This document shows, in pieces, positions 21,246 to 33,600 of a DNA stretch of 64,000 nucleotides. The position numbers were made by a program, and so were the translations under genes. Location of the stretch: assembly GCA_023055505.1 (NCBI GenBank), contig JALIRH010000108.1, positions 992,001 through 1,056,000 of the forward strand, read 5' to 3'. The notes below the pieces were generated by a model. The model saw nothing but the letters and a program-made list of their open reading frames with translations. It was not told the origin of the DNA and made no database searches. Position 1 is the first letter of the stretch; the number at the start of each line of letters is the position of its first letter. This DNA is from Callipepla californica brunnescens. Its lineage: Eukaryota > Chordata > Aves > Galliformes > Odontophoridae.

Positions 21246-24200
21246 TCATTGCGGAGGAAGGGGGATGCCCCGTGGGTCAGTGACCTGACCCTCCTGCAGG
21301 TTCTTGACGAGCTGAGCCAGCCAGCGCTTTGTGGTGGTGTCGTCCTTCAGGACCTGGGCAAAGGTGGTGTCCTTCAGTTGGTCAGGAAGGCACTGCCTGA
21401 GAGCTTCACGTGCCCTACATCAAGAGACAAGAAAACGGGGCCCAACAAATAAACTCACAGGGGCAAGAAGGGAGCAAACCTCACCAGGAACACAACACCA
21501 GGTCAGCCAAGGAAATCACTGAGCACGTGGTGCTCCGCTGACCAGCACGGCTCCCGTCACTCAAGGAAGATCCCACTGAGCAAATCCCCGTGCCTGTCCT
21601 GATGCCTCCCAGCCAAACAGCAGAGCAAAGCCAGAAGAGGCAGACAACGAACGCGTACTCAGCAGCTTTGGGTAGAGCTGCCGGTCAGCTGAGAAAATAT
21701 AAACCGCTTTCATGCTGAATTCCATCGATTTGCTTTACTGCTAACAGCTCACATGATGCAGAAGAGGGAGAGCACGGCGCACCTTCCAGCTCAGTCCCCC
21801 CCTTATATTCAGTTTCAAGCGACATTTGAGCTCAGGCAGCATTAACCTGCACAGCTTGAATCTGACCAAGCTCCAAATAGGCACTATTTCTACCACGTAT
21901 ACCATAAAGGCTCCTGGAGCTACCAGAAAGAACCCCAAAAACCAACCAGAAGCACCCAACATTTTTTCATAGTGAGCTGTTTTAAGGACAGACAAGGAAT
22001 CTTGACTGCAGGTGGGCACTGGCAAGAAGAGCTGTGCTTCCAAGCGGACGGGAGAAGCCCTGGCCCAAACTCCTTAAATGTTTACCTGGGGTTATCAGAA
22101 AGGCGAAGGTAACAGCGGACGACGTGTTTCAGCAGCCGTGCTGACGGCTCCTTGGAGAGCTGCAGGACCATTTTACCCTGTTTGACAAAGGCCAGTGCCA
22201 GCAGTCAGTGACTGGCTGATGGGAAAGACCATTAAATCACCCTGGCCCCCCACCCAACACAGCCCACTACCTTCCAGCTGGACGGCCCCGCACAGAGCCC
22301 AGCCCCTTTCCTGACAGCACACATCTCTTCCTCACACTGTGAAGGACCTCGAACACACCTAGCCTAGTGAACACTACAGATGCCTTCACACACCTGCTCT
22401 GAGTCATATTTCCCCATTAGCGAAATTCACCTGTGTTTGCATTTTCAGCCCGTTAGCCATTAGTGGGGGCTGCCTCATCTGGCCTCTTGGAAGCTTCCTG
22501 CTCTTAGCTATCCCCTGGATACCAAGATTTCTTCAAAATAAGGAACAGCAGGTCAGAGAGCTCCTCTGACAGCTCCTGAACAGGAATTATTAAGTTGCCC
22601 TCTTAAAAGCCTCTAAGACTTGCAGAACATCTTACACATTTATCAGCAGACTAGGAAGCAACCCAGCACCCTCAGGAGACAGGAGTACATTATCCCTAGT
22701 TTTGAAATACAGAACAAATGTCTTGCAAACATTTTCATCTTTATCACATCAGTGTTTCAATCAACTGTGGGAATGTACCACAAATAGCATTTCTTCCACG
22801 CTAACATAAGTTCACATGTCCACATTCTTCTGTGTTCATACCCCTACTGGTCTGAGATCCTTCCTTAAGTCTCCTTCCCTCCCTGCCCCAGGGCTTCTGT
22901 TTCTAATTGCTTGCCTCTGAGCTGGATGTACTTTCAGCCAAAGCCGATCCCTTCCACAACTACAGAAGTCATATCACATTGGATATTTTGGACATCAGCT
23001 CACAAGCATTCGTATTTTGCTGCTCACATGTGAGCTAGGAGGAAAACATTTTTTTTCATGTTTGGGAAAACAGATGTACTAATAAATATTCCCAATGAAA
23101 GCATCAAAATTTAGGCACAGAACCAGGACTACAAAGTGCTTAACTAAATGCTGCACTTCCTTCTCCTGAGACGGGCTCTGTAAAAAGCAAACACACAAAA
23201 GCAGGGTAATGGCTGTTCCAGAGCAGACACATATTTCTCTTTTAGCAAGCTGAAGGAAATAATCCACTGGGGCTATTACTCTCAGGGTGAACAAAATATG
23301 GGTTCCTCAATCTCTCCTTCACAGGGGACAAGAATGAATGGACAAAAACTGTTCTCAGTGCATTCCAACACAAGATTTAAAGTATTGTGTTGAAGTTAGT
23401 AAGAACTGGGTTCAAATTAAACAAATCAGGGTTGGCTTTCTAAGCAACAAATGGGAAACCTGTGCAACTCCCTGGTAAAGGACACTGTGTATGCAATTCA
23501 AGGGGAGGACTGGACAAACACACTGGGGGTTACTGCATAGAAAATCCAGAGCTGGTCCTGGAAATCTGAAACCAAAAACTATCTGGCAGCTTAGAGCTGT
23601 TACAAGGGCAAGTATCATATATGTTTGCTTCGCTCTTACTCCTTTGTTCAACCTCCTATATTCTTTTAATGTGCTGTGGGAAAACAGGGAAACAGGGAAA
23701 ACAGATCCACAGTTTGAACCTGTTATCATACATAAAATTAGAACAAGTCACACCCAACCATCAATTCCAAAAATCCTTCTTATTTTCTGGAGATGTAATA
23801 TACAAAGTCCTCAAGACAAATCAGGTCAAGAACTAATATCTGTTCTCTTACCAGACAAACCAGAGCTATACAAAGGAAACATGCAGGAGCAGAGAGCTAC
23901 AGAGCTACAAGCAAATAGTCCAAGAGCAGCTTGTCCATCTCACCCTGTGCTCCAGCCACAGAGCAGCACAACAGCTATTGTAGTCAGAGCCAAGGAAGTT
24001 AACTGCTAGAGCACATGCATAACTATTTGCTTTTTTTACAGCAGAAGAAACAAATAATCTTACCAGAATCATGGCAACGTGGGAAAACCGCTCGTATGTT
24101 TGACAGATATATGCCAGCCCTGTGTCATCCAGAAGGATTTTCTGAAGAATAAATGTAGCAACCTAGACCAGGAAGAAAGCAGAAAAGAGAACACATGAAA

Positions 24201-27200
24201 ACAACTCGTCTGTCCCCAAGAGTAACGGTCTTTGTGCTGTGTCCTTTTCATGGCAGTCCCAGAGCCAAAAAGCCTTTCAGAAAATGCTGTACTTGATTTC
24301 AAGTTTAAAGCCAAACTGAAATGCAGGACACTGCACAATGGTTGGCATCTCCAGCTAAGAAAAAAAAGATAGACACAAAGCACTGCATACCAGATGACTA
24401 GATGCAGGCTGCATGAAGTAGCAACTACTGCCAGGCTGCTCGGGACAGCCTCGTATTATGGCCACACTGCTCAGGGGACACAGGGCAAGAAAAGCAACTA
24501 GCCCTTGGCCCTGCCGTGTACACAGCAAGCTGGTTTCAGTTTTCATCTCAAGTATTACTGATTCATGACCAGACACGTGACCTCCTGGAAGAGCCTCGGT
24601 CAGATATGTCACCAGGCTTCACTAGGAAAGCACACAGACTGAAACCTGTGGCCAGCCTACCTGGATCATCTGATCACGGATCTGAACTCATGGTGGGATG
24701 GGGCCCTAATCAATCCTGGTAACAAACTGATTCAGTGTCGTGATCATCTCCATAATCACCACCACCACCAGCTGCTGCTCAACCTGAGCACTAAGTAATT
24801 ACTGCACTTGTTCTCTCAGGCCAAATGAAAGTTAATCCAGCTCAGCACTGAAAGTTATTTTGCTGAGCTATAAATCAGACTGGGCCTTGAGAGCAGCAAG
24901 ATCTGTCCTCGCAGAACTGCCACACATAAGGAACACTCAGTTCAATTTTTTTTTCTTTTTTGAGGAGGCAAAAGGCCAGCAAGAGTTGCCTCACCATTTG
25001 CAACAGGACATCAGCCAACCCTGCAGGTTACAGACTGCCTGGTCAGTTGGATATAAACAACAGAAACCCTCCAGAAAAACAAAACGTACCGTCTTGGAGA
25101 GTTCACTGCCAGATTCCATGATGCGCAAGCACAGGGGGATAATTTCCGTCGTCAGTAAGAAGTTTATCACTTCTTGCTCATCAGTTTTCACCAAGGCTCC
25201 TTGAAAGAAAAACAAGAAGCAAATTCATTAAATGATAAATTGTTTAAAAAAGAAAAAACACCCCCACCTTGCCTATCAAAGATGACCTGTACTGTGTTCT
25301 GCCAGGAATCATTAGATCTGAATGACTGACAGAGCAACTCCCATCCTAAATATGCTGCAGCTTGTGGCTGGAGAAGATATCACTTTGGAAGCAAAAGTAA
25401 CTGAGCTGGGTTTGGAGGCTGGTTGTTTTCCAGAAAGGAGATACATTCTTGGCTCTCCCCCTGGTGGTAACACAACCTCCAGTGAGTCACAGCCACTCAA
25501 CAGCAACCTCTCAGAAGCAACCTATTTTGAGACACTCTATGCAAAAAAACACTCTTGCTGGAAAAAAAGAAAAAAAATTGGTATATTTGCCTTGTCATCC
25601 AAGACAACGACAAAAAGCCAAAGAAAGCCCAGAGTGCACCCTCCTCATCCCAGTCTCTTGTTAGCTGCGCTAAGGGTGATGGCACAACAAAACTGCAGAT
25701 ACTTTTTCTAACAGCAAGCAAGTTTATGGCAAGAGGCCCAGACTTCAAGGTTTTTTTACAAATGGAAAAAGTCTCACTTCCTACCCCAGACCTAACTTCA
25801 GTTGTGCAGGTTTCTACACCCACAGCTTTAACTGCATCCAGCTCACTAGGAAACCAGTGCTCTGCATTAGCCTTGTTGCTCACCAATCACTCCGAGGCTT
25901 GTGAGCCGCAGGTACTCAAATGGACGTGTCTTGCTAACTGTGTGCAAGAAGGGGTACAGGAAGAGAGGGATGTGAGCTGCCAAAAACGCTGACCTGTAGG
26001 ACACACACAAGAGACGAGAAAAACAAAGTGAGCACACAAACCAGAACTATCACACACAGTCTCAGACTATTCCTGACAGACATCACTGCTGCTGCCACTC
26101 TTCAGAAGTGGGCAGCAGTTCATTCTCTGATGGTAAGGAGTGAAATTAATTCTGCACTGGGCCATGTTTGTGCACTAACTACTGATTTCAGCTGAACTAA
26201 CACCATCTTTTTCCTTGCTGACACATGTAGAACACAGGTTGAGGAAGTCAGGCACTGGCTGGAGGCTGCAGGTGTGGCTTTGCTACTGTTCCTTTGCTGC
26301 AGCCTCTGGGAAAGGCAGCCCAGCTCATTCCATTCTTTGAGCAGCTGATCCAAATAACTGTAAGCTCATTAAAACAAGGATCCTGCACGTAACACTCAGC
26401 ACAAAGGCAGCCTTGTCTCTGACTGAGCTCCTAGGGTCTGTCACAACCCAGTATTTTGGGAATTTGCAGGATGTTGGGATGATTCAAAGAATGCAAAGCA
26501 TTCAGGACCACAATGAAGCTGCCACCCTGGTAATCCATGCAAACAAGTGAAAGCAGCAGACAGTTGTCTATCTTCCAGCTTTACCACTTCTCTTGGTAAA
26601 AGTCAGAAAGAAATTCACATGCTCACAGAGACAAAGAGAATGGCAGAACTGTCAACATCATCCACACTCCAGAAAACCTTCAGACTTGGAAACACTCACC
26701 TTGTTTCAGGATGAGATGCAACACACTGTAACAGAGCTAAAGCATTGCAGACTCTGTTGGACTGATGAGCTGTCAAGGTTGGAGGGTTGATTGATGGATA
26801 AATATTTACAATTTCCTAAAAAAAAGTAATAAGTGAAGAAAAATTAAAGGAGAAAAAAAAAATTAGGAAGCTGCACAGAAGCACTTGCCCAGCAAGGAAC
26901 TACGGTGCCCTGAGATTTTAGCTTGCTTTCACTAAGCACCAGTCTAAAGTCACGTGGCAGACACTGCAAAGCAAATGGCAGAGTTATGCCAGAGTCAGTT
27001 TGACAAGGAGCCACACAGATGCATTCAAACTTTGATTTCAGCACCACCTCAAAGAAGGTCTCATTCTTCAAATTGCTCTTCAAAGAGCAATTCTGGCTCT
27101 TTGCGGATGTGGGGACTGCTTTGTTTTGAACTTCCAGAGCAAAGAGGAATGCTGTTCCTGTGCCTAGAGGCAGAGCACACCCACTTAATTTGTACCATAG

Positions 27201-30080
27201 CTGCTGGTACTCTTCTAACTCAATGCAGGGGAAGCAGCAGAAGGTGAGAAATCCAATTCAGAAAACTGTCTGCTTCTACCTATGGCTCCTTTACAAATTT
27301 CTTCACTTGTTTCTGGACCACTCTGAAAACAGTTTTGCACCATCAAGACACCAGAAATGCAGTCCTCATACGGTTCCCCTCACCACATGATCCAGCATAC
27401 ACACAGAAAAAGCACTACCAGTGCCTCCCCAGATCCACCCCATGGACACACAGAGCTCTGCAATGTGACAGTGCTGCATCACAGAATAAAGCAGAGCTCT
27501 TCCTTACTCACCTGAAGGAGTGCTGCAATTGTGCCAAACGAGTGCCACAGCATGGGAGCAAGGTCAGGCACAGACTCACGCTTCTTGCTCAGCTCCAACA
27601 GTGCATTCTCCCTTGTCTCAGGGCTGGACAGCTCGTTGATCCACTGGTAGATCTTCTCACGGTCCACCTGAGCCAGTGCTGTTGGCACAGGCTGGGAGGG
27701 AGACAAGAAAACTTCAGTCATGGCTATTTCGGCCAAGTCCCACCCAAATGCTTCTCACAACTTCAGAGGTAAAGCAAAAAGGGGCTTGAGCGAGTGGCTG
27801 GGGAAGGGAGGGACTAAAGCTGCATTAAGAAGCTGTGGATATGGATGATTCCTTAGATTAGGCTTACTACTTCACCTATATGAAACACAGATGTTTCACT
27901 TTCTGGCCTGACTCGTTAGGGCAGTCTCCCTTAATCTGCCTGCCAACAATTTCCATATAACTTCATTTAGGGACATGAGAGCCATGCTACTGCTCACCTG
28001 TGCCAGCAGAACTCCTGAGCAGGGGGCACACATAATTCAGCCACCTATCACCCATCCTGACTGCATTTATTTCATGCTTCAAATGGAAGCTCCCACAAGC
28101 CCTGAGTAACATAGATGCTACCTTTTTCTCTCCAAAAAGCAACCAAAGATTAGCAAGGCCTGAGATGAAAAGGATAGGAAACAAGCGGCAGTGTAGTAAA
28201 GTTTCTGCGGAAATGGCAAGGAACAAGCCTTGCAATGAAAGCCTGTTTCATGTCAATGCTGCCACATCAAGCACTCAGGTTGCAAAGAACTGCTCAGCAG
28301 GCCTCCCACAGAGACCATGGTGATTCAGATCAACAGTCTGGAGGCAAACTTATGTGCTAAAGCAAATGCCTCATGTACTGCACTGCCAGCAATGCTGCTA
28401 CCAGCAGCTCCTTACTGAACCCAAAAGGGTTCAGGACCTGACATTAACAGTCAAGCCTTTGAGACACATCTCCAGAGCCTTCCCTGTCTATTGCTACAGC
28501 AGTTTCCCTGCTCAGTTATTCACGCACTATATTCATAATCATGTCCTAAAAAATACCTGTGGGATTTATAGTGAGCTGAAGCTGTAACTTGTCTCTTTCT
28601 CTATGCACAATATAAGCTGATGTGTTGTTACCAATCCCTACACCTGTAATACCTTGTATCTGCTCACCTTTCCCCCTATTCTGTTCTTCTCTTGTCTACC
28701 ATATTTTATTTCATTCCCCCCCCCCCCCCCCAGAACCTCATACTGAAATAACAGTCCTAACAATTTTCTGCACAAGGAGCACAACTCCAATGGCACCTCC
28801 TATTCAAGAGCTAGGAGTGAGAGGGTGAACAAACAGAGCTCATCTGTTTTCATTTGGGATAACAGAGCAACAAGCAGGGCACCAGTAATGTTGTTATAAT
28901 TGTGTTATCTAAAGCTTCCATCTATTTTTCTAGACTCGTTGCAAGTTTCAGTTCCTGTAAGCTTATCGACCCTTTAAAAGCACAATCACGTGTCTATGAT
29001 CCCTAGAGAGCTCTAAGCAGATTTTCCAGACAATTAAGTTTATGATGTCTAGTATCAGTCATAGTCAGAACCAGATGCTGGTCACAGGCTCCACAGTTAC
29101 TCAGTAAATATTGTTGCTGAAACTGAAGCTACATTTTGCCCTTACCTCCTACTTCGTTGTTGCTTCCTTTCTTCCCAGACCTAAAACCGTGAGGAACCCC
29201 AAGGGCTACACACAACTTCTGCCTGCTCTGAGGCAGCGCCCAGCAGTGCCTCACACCACAGGACCATACCACCTCCATACCACCAAGAACAGGGTGTTGC
29301 CCTGCTGATCACTTCCCCAGCAACAACAGAAGAAACTGGAGTTAGGCAACTAGCTTTGTTCCCCATGTGAGCGGCAGCTGCTGATGATAACAGCCAACAC
29401 CCAATGCAGAGAGCTTTTAAACATATCCTGATTCATCAGCAGCCCAATGGACACCAAAATGAACTTTGAACTTTACAAGCAGTGAATTCACTAGTTTAAT
29501 TTGGACTTTCCACTGCTATCTACAACTACAGCAAAGCTATTTTTTTTCTTAGCTTATTCCCCAGCCTTCAGCGTGCAGCGAGCTGTCTTCAGACTAAAGG
29601 CAAAGCTCAGCCACCAGCACTGTGGTGAGCACAGCGATGCTCCAGCTTACAGCAGCCTCACAGAGATACTTACAATCCCACAGGAGCTCCTGAGCCCATT
29701 CACTACTCCACCCAGAGCAGCGTTACCTGCCAGAGTTAATACAATTGCACGGCTCTCAGGATGCAAACGCAGATTAAAACAGCTCAGTACGAGCTCGCAT
29801 GCCCTCCCGCACTCTGGAAAGCAGCACTTCGAATCTCTCCAAAGCCCAGAGAGCACACAAAGGGCAGACACAACGCCCGGGCTGCCCGCCCGGCCCCCAG
29901 CACCAGCTCCCCGTCCCCGCCTGCAGCCGTGGCTCCCTGCGGCCTAACCGCTCCGAGCGGCATCGGGCCCGCCCGCCTGTCGTCTCCTGAGGGCGAAGCG
30001 AGGCGCTCGGCCACTGAGGGAGCCCTGAGAGCCCCGAAACGCAGATGCCGGCTCACCGCGGCCGTGGCCAGGCTGTGCAT
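21246..30080 (-). CDS. CNOT9: CNOT9 (RQCD1), CCR4-NOT complex subunit
   Basis: CNOT9 is the armadillo-repeat subunit of the CCR4-NOT deadenylase that binds GW182/TNRC6 and other tryptophan-containing mRNA repressors. Eight coding exons on the minus strand: 30057-30080, 27512-27691, 26700-26815, 25884-25993, 25090-25199, 24064-24162, 22086-22177 and 21246-21414. They total 900 nt, or 299 aa, the same length as human. The first exon encodes only MHSLATAA. Diagnostic blocks are [55 protein letters not shown] and the C-terminal GIPLPPQ. The ARM repeats span about residues 19-285. All junctions are GT-AG and in phase. The first intron (27692-30056, 2.4 kb) carries a C16 tract and no other gene. 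The gene shares a promoter with USP37 and lies in tandem with PLCD4. Confidence 0.98.
28716..28731. repeat. C16 homopolymer in CNOT9 intron 1
   Basis: Sixteen consecutive C on the plus strand (G16 in the CNOT9 transcript), flanked by CATT and AGAACC. It is probably length-variable and prone to sequencing error. Confidence 0.95.
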
Positions 30081-30611
30081 GGTGCCGGTGCCGCGCTCAG
30101 GATCCCGCCGCCATAGAGGCAGCGCCGCGCGGGGCGCTGGGAAGGGGACGCGGCCTCCAGCGGGGCGAGCTGCGCATGCGCGCAAGCAGCGGCGGGGAGC
30201 GGGCCGCTCGCTGACTGCGCCTGCGCGGCGGCGGGAGAGGTGGGGGCGGGAGAGCGCGTGCGTGCCGGGAAGGGCGCCGCCGCGCTGACGTAAGCGGTGC
30301 GCGCGCGCCTGCGTGCCGTGCGTCGCGCGGGGAGCCGGTTCCCGCCATCCGCCGCCGCGCCCCTTTGCGGGCCGCAGGTACCGGGAGCTGCCGCCCTCCC
30401 CCCGCGGCGGGGCCTCCCCCGGCGGGCGCCTCTGGAAGGGCCGCCCCTCCCTACGGGTCTGCCTCGGGCCGCCGCGGTGCCCGGCCCCGCTGGCTTCCCT
30501 CGCTCCTCCGGGGAAGGCCGCGTCTCTCTGTGGAGGTGAGCGCCTGCCCCGCTGCACGCGTTCTCTTTCCCGCAGGTTCCGAGGCGGTGCCGGCTGCCGC
30601 GAGCCCCCGCC
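30081..30611. promoter_or_regulatory. Bidirectional CNOT9/USP37 CpG-island promoter
   Basis: This GC-rich, TATA-less segment separates the divergent start exons. It holds an NRF1 palindrome GCGCATGCGC (30172-30181), a second NRF1-like TGCGCCTGCGC (30216-30226), an SP1-type GGGGGCGGGAG near 30241-30251 and a CRE/ATF-like TGACGTAA (30286-30293). On the USP37 side, donors at 30377/30378 (GCCGCAG|GTACCG) and 30535/30536 (TGTGGAG|GTGAGC) both precede the acceptor at 30574-30575. Alternative non-coding first exons are therefore likely. Confidence 0.75.
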
Positions 30612-33600
30612 ATGGCCCCGCTGAAGGTGCACGGCCCCGTGCGGATGCGCAGCATGCAGACCGGCATCACCAAGTGGAAGGAGGGCAGCTTCGAGATCGT
30701 GGAGAAAGACAACAAAGTCAGCCTGGTGGTCCACTACAACGTGGGAGGCATCCCCAAGACCTTCCAGGTGGGTGCTGCTGGGTCGTGCCGCGCTGCCGGC
30801 CGCCCTGCCCTTCCCGGCTATCGGGTGTCACTGCTCCTTCCTGAGCGCCGATCCCTCGGTGGAGCCCTGCCTTGAATTATTCAGGCGTGGTGTTACGGCA
30901 TCCGCTGGATGGGACGAGCCAAGCGGCAGGTGTAGCACCGTGGCTCACGCAATCGCTTGTTTGGAACGCGTTAGCTTTCTGTTACCGTGTGTGTGCAGCC
31001 TGGAGGTGGAGTTTCGTTTTCCAGCTGCGGTGTGGTGGTGTTGGTGTAGCTGCAGCCCTTCTGGCTTGTTTATACCAGGCTGTGCTGCACAGTGTGTGTG
31101 TTGCTGCTGTATATTGCCTTGTTTCATGTTTAAAAGACACCAAACAGCATGGTTTCCCCCCGGGAACAACAACAGCACATCGCTGCTGGGGGTTCTCTTT
31201 CAATATTCAGCCTAAACTGCTTTATTTTCCATTCTGTAGCAACACTGGCATCCATCCTTTCTTTTCTTTTTTAATTTTCTAAGAGTTCTTAAAAAAATTA
31301 CAACACTTGGCAACTTTCACATCGGTTTGTGTTGTAACAACACTGCCTCTGCTTTCTCACACCTCACACTTGTTTTCTGACTGTGGTATATATCAGGCTT
31401 CTCTCTGATCCAGTTGTTTCTGTCTGCAAACTTAGTGAAAAGGAGTTTGTTTGCTATTTGGAATACCAGGTTTGGTGCCTTAGCGAGCTGAGAAGTCTCA
31501 GGAAAGAACCTGAAAGCCCGTGTTGCATTGGGATTGAGGAGTAAGAGAGGCATATGCTTTGAATACCTTGTATTACTGAAGCTGTAGGCTTGAAAATCTC
31601 AAGACCTGCCTTCAAGTCCAGAGGGTTGGAGTCGATGATCTCCTGAGGTCCCTTCCAACCCCTATGATCCTATGATTCTACCTTGCCATGCACAGTGCTG
31701 TGACAGTGCTCTTGATGGGAACCCACATTGCTGCTGTCCTTTATTCCCCTTGTGCCTTCCTAAGGTTCTTGTTTCTGCTCTTTTCTGCCAGGACAAGTGG
31801 TTTGGTGGCACAGTAGTGCTTGGAGCTGTGGTTCTGTGGGAGGGTGAGCCTGGCCAGCAGCTGGCTATGCTTACAGGGGCAGGCTTTGCTCCTGCCTCTC
31901 TGCTGGCTTTGGCCCTCCTCTGGTCTGTAGGCGCTTGGAGGAGACAAGCATTTCTGATGGACTGGGAAGTATGGTGCTGTGCAGCTAAGGGCACAGAGAA
32001 AAGGAGAAAACAAACAGCCCCAGCCTTGGAGCAATTAGCTTTGTTTGGCTCACAGTTATCTTCCAGCTGGAGCTGCTCATCTTGAGGCAGCACAGGTGCA
32101 AGCAGGCAGGGAGAGTGGGCTGCCCCTTGTGCTGCACACCTGTGGCAGCTGGCCCCAGCTCCGAGTGCCCTCATTACAGGTGTGCCAATTACTTGGTAAT
32201 TCTGCCTTGTGGGTACAATTCTCTTGTTTTTTGTTTTTTTGTTTTCCCTGGCAAGTTGCTCTGAGACAGTTGTGGGCATTTTCCTCACTCTTTTGCTTTT
32301 CTGTAACAGAACATTTGGATAGATCCTGGCTTATAGTTTTGTTACTGTTGTTTCAATGTTTTGATGAGTTCGACAGATACAAGATCCATACCACATGAAA
32401 CTCGCCATTTACTCATTTACATATTACCTCCCAAGGTGCTAATGCTCTTTGTTAACAGGTGCACAGAGTGTGTGCTTGGAGCCCTCTCATGTGAGCATTT
32501 TGAAATATGTTGTGTTGCACTAAGATGCCAAAATACCTGTAACCCACCTGCACTGACCTCTGTTTTAAGAGAGAATTAAAAACTTGGAGCCCACTTTTCA
32601 AGATGTAGGGGGAAGACAAAATAAATCTCATGGATGAACACTGCATACAGGAATCAATTTTTGTTCTAAACTTTAGCACAGTTTTAAAGGGACAAAACAA
32701 CTGTAGAATGAAACTGAGGTTGCGTTATGATTGGTGTTCGTGCCTGCTAATTGGACATCGTTATTTGGATCAGCTGTGTGGTAATACACAGGTCAGGCTG
32801 CTTCAGGAGGAAGCTCCAATCTGATGGGGCTGCCCTCTTGCTCTGCAGTGCCTGATGGCCTTGGCTGTGCTTTCAGCTTGCACTATGGCTATGTACTGGC
32901 AAAAACATCATTGTATAGCAGTGCCTAGCTCTTAAGAAAGGACACAAATGTCAGAAAAATGAATAATTAAGTGCAAAAGGACAGAGGAATTGAAAGTGAC
33001 TTGTGTATTGACATATATATGGTTGTGTTTCCTAGAAACCTATACCTCCTCTTGAGAGACTTAGCAGGAAGCAGCAATTAGCTCATGTCATAATATAGTG
33101 GCAGTGGAATTATTGGAGAGGAGGAACTCATTAAAATTACTCTCATGCATGACCATAAACTTGTCACCTTTTAATCATTACTACGTACACAGACTAACTA
33201 AGCATGTTTCTTAGTGATTTACTACCCAGTGAAATTTTTTAACCTGCTTCAAATCTGTTTTCTCCTGAGAGAATTATAAAGCGAATAGGAATTTGCACAC
33301 AACATTTAAATCTCAAAACTTTTAAACTTTACCCATCTTTGACACAATATTTTGAACCAGATATAGGAGCTTCAGAGAGCTGAAGGGGACTGTAGGATGT
33401 TTGTATTCCTTCAGTTCAGAACCATTGCACTTAACAGCAGAGCAAGTTTCAGAAAGCTTATCCAGGAATGCAGGGGTTTATGAGCCATAGTGGTGCTGTC
33501 CTTTGGGTTATGTCAGCTCCCAGATGACTGATAGCATTAATTCTCTGAGGCTTAACGTTTGCTGAGAGTAGAGCAGGGGAATGTGTTTCTGCCTAAGTGC

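Noticed and set aside
23491..24009. A 172-codon plus-strand frame in a CNOT9 intron
   Set aside because: No similarity to a known family, no promoter or splice context, and the composition looks like ordinary intron. Regarded as chance.
29377..29443. An 11-bp perfect inverted repeat with TGATGA and CTGA boxes in CNOT9 intron 1, considered as a C/D snoRNA
   Set aside because: The box C sequence itself forms part of the stem and the D box is seven bases from it, so no proper kink-turn can form.
29784..30734. A 316-codon minus-strand frame spanning the CNOT9/USP37 promoter
   Set aside because: It is an open frame through a CpG island and antisense to the USP37 start. Only its MHSLATAA portion is a real coding exon of CNOT9.
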